This document shows, piece by piece, positions 62,640-64,000 of a DNA stretch of 64,000 nucleotides (position 1 is its first letter; each line of letters starts with the position of its first letter). A program made the position numbers and the translations under genes. Source of the stretch: Entoloma clypeatum (taxonomy: Eukaryota; Basidiomycota; Agaricomycetes; Agaricales; Entolomataceae). The notes under the pieces were generated by a model, which searched no databases, had not been told where the DNA came from, and saw only the letters and a list, made by a program, of their open reading frames with translations. Location: positions 2,108,001 to 2,172,000 of the forward strand of contig OY751489.1 of NCBI GenBank assembly GCA_963565915.1, written 5' to 3'.

Positions 62640-63243
62640 ATGTTCTCTGCATTACGGGCTTGCACCCGACCGCCGCGATGGACACCAGCCATGTCTCGTG
62701 GGCCATCTCTCCTCCCGTCAACTCCAATATTTCACCTTCGTTCCTTTCATCCAACCTCCGCCACATCGGTGACTATGAATCAAGCCATGCGGCGCAAAAA
62801 ACCACAGAAGATTGAGAAGTCCAAGTCACCCCTTCTCGATAATTCTCCACAAAGGAAGGGAGTCTGCACTCAAATATTCATCGCCAAGCCCAAGAAACCG
62901 AACTCTGCCAAACGTAAAGTTGCTCGTATCAAGTTGTCGAACGGCAAAACCATGCAGGCATACATCCAAGGAGAAGGACACAATCTCCAGGAGCATAGTG
63001 TGGTTTTGGTCAGAGGCGGTCGTGCTCAAGATCTTCCCGGTGTCGGGTGCGTTGGAAACCTTTCCTATTCTGCCAATGTGGCATTAACCACATCGAGATA
63101 GTTACAAGATTGTACGGGGAGCTTTGGACTTTGGTGGAGTTGTCAATCGAATGACAGCGCGCAGTAGATATGGGTGAGTATTCATTAAACCTCTCCAGCA
63201 TTTCTCTAAGCGGCCCCCTAGTGCCAAAAAGCCTAAAAAGTAA
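62640..63243 (+). CDS. MRPS12: Mitochondrial ribosomal protein uS12m
   Basis: An N-terminal mitochondrial presequence ([20 protein letters not shown]) and linker, then [73 protein letters not shown] and [12 protein letters not shown], across an intron to [24 protein letters not shown], across another to AKKPKK and a stop. KPNSA-RK and GGR-QDLPGV are the decoding-centre signatures of S12. The body resembles bacterial S12. ATG 62640 is preferred; ATG 62604 would add 12 residues. Second exon joins so that the residue after LPGV is Gly (Arg in bacteria). Confidence 0.94.
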
Positions 63244-63370
63244 TACGTATACAGGGTGCGAATGAAATGTGGAACCTTCTCCGGTTTCTACGCGCCAATC
63301 TCTACGTCCAAATCGCATTATGGTTATTGTTATCTGAATCGTGGCAATGCTCGTCATCCGGTCTTCAAGA

Positions 63371-64000
63371 TCAAATATCCCTGAGCCTCTCCTCCCTCTC
63401 CTTCTGTTTCCTGACGAGCCTTTCCAGCTCGCAATTAAGTGCCCAACACCATGCATCCCGTTCCAGTTTACTCCTCGTCCGAAACACCAAAATCTTTCTC
63501 TTCGCCGATAGAGCTGGTACGGGAAGGGCCGCACCTGGAACGACCTGGGTTGAACTCTGTGGCCGGTACCAAACCAGGAACAACATATCTTCCTCCCGAT
63601 CGTATGCTTCCAGGCCATCCTGATATCGTCGTGGGGCAGGCTTCACGGTTGCAACATACTGTCCTTCAGGGAGTGCAAGTGCTGCAAGATACCCAGAACA
63701 GATATAGGCGTCAATCAAATTGGTATTCTTGTGCATGGAAGGGTTTAAGGAAGAGCCTGGCGTTATCCGAAATCGAACGAGGTGGCCGTCAATGAGGAAG
63801 AGTTGAACCAATCTGTTTTAACATCTTTGAACGGGGAACACACGAGGAAGAATCAAAAAAAATCGCACTTGTATTGACCACGTAACCCTTTTCTCATAAA
63901 GATCTTGCCTCCTTTGATGATAGGTTTGCATCCTTCCAATACGCACCAATTGTATAATGATCCCAAAGCCGGCAGCGGCGCCGATGCGTCTGGCGGAGCC
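63371..64000 (-). CDS. PH-domain protein (Spo71/Mug56-like), 5' part beyond window
   Basis: Partial gene: it enters from the right edge with the exon LGSLYNWCVLEGCKPIIKGG-KIFMRK, an intron lies at about 63820-63890, then QLFLIDGHLVRFRITPGSSL, NTNLIDAYICSGYLAALALP and the end REEDMLFLVWYRPQ, LSAKRKILVFRTRSKLERDA, WCWALNCELERLVRKQKERE-ERLRDI and a stop at 63371. The last helix with the WCWALN motif is the closing helix of a pleckstrin-homology domain. The pattern recalls the second PH domain of fungal sporulation proteins of the Spo71 kind, which bind membranes of the forming spore; assignment rests on memory of that pattern and is moderate. It is convergent with uS12m, 127 bases apart. Confidence 0.72.

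Overview
The window is nuclear DNA of a filamentous basidiomycete, most likely an Agaricomycete. The evidence is dense gene packing on both strands, very short introns (about 35-80 bases, GT..AG, many per gene), tiny exons, and protein types and domain orders typical of mushroom-forming fungi (an SH3+WW Ras exchange factor, a Pkc1-type kinase with HR1-C2-C1-C1 order, Vip1-like RRM protein, single cytochrome P450 reductase). I see no bacterial, viral or organellar segment and no intact transposon. Nearly all genes had to be assembled by eye from exons, so gene ends are more reliable than every internal splice site.

Layout. 0-8.9 kb: an unresolved hypothetical gene (-), a Vip1-like RNA-binding protein (+), a SAM methyltransferase (+), a 1.1 kb stretch without an intact gene, a secreted histidine-rich repeat protein (-), a DUF202 membrane protein (+) and a membrane-anchored SET/SMYD-like protein (+). 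9-19.1 kb: NADPH-cytochrome P450 reductase, the mitochondrial inner-membrane protein She9/Mdm33, a HIT hydrolase (-) divergent from a histone-fold subunit (Dpb3/CHRAC type), then DDB1. 19.2-30.1 kb: a large Vnx1-type cation/H+ exchanger (-), a conserved fungal coiled-coil protein (-), a zinc alcohol dehydrogenase (+) and the splicing factor Cwf19 (-). 30.2-41.1 kb, all +: the ribosome-maturation GTPase Efl1, the Ras exchange factor Cdc25, an F-box-like protein and the kinetochore protein Dad1. 41.2-52.5 kb: Pkc1 (-), an unidentified protein (+), endosulfine/Igo1 (+), DNA polymerase alpha B subunit (+), and a secreted class 3 lipase whose conserved blocks sit in different frames (-). 54-64 kb: Pet127 (-), Arl8 (+), a small SCOC-like coiled-coil gene (-), proteasome receptor Rpn13 (+), SUMO ligase Nse2 (-), mitochondrial ribosomal protein uS12m (+) and a PH-domain protein that runs off the right edge (-).

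How it works together. This is a housekeeping region, not an operon or biosynthetic cluster. Themes recur: DNA replication/repair and chromosome segregation (Dpb3-like, DDB1, Pol12, Nse2, Dad1), growth and nutrient signalling (Cdc25, Pkc1, Igo1), mitochondrial gene expression and shape (Pet127, uS12m, She9), and proteostasis (Rpn13, F-box). Several divergent pairs share start-to-start gaps of only 65-120 bases, implying compact bidirectional promoters. The least explained items are the His-rich repeat protein (5.4-6.1 kb), the unidentified gene at 45.4-47.5 kb and the frame-shifted lipase. I found no clear sign of a novel multi-gene system.
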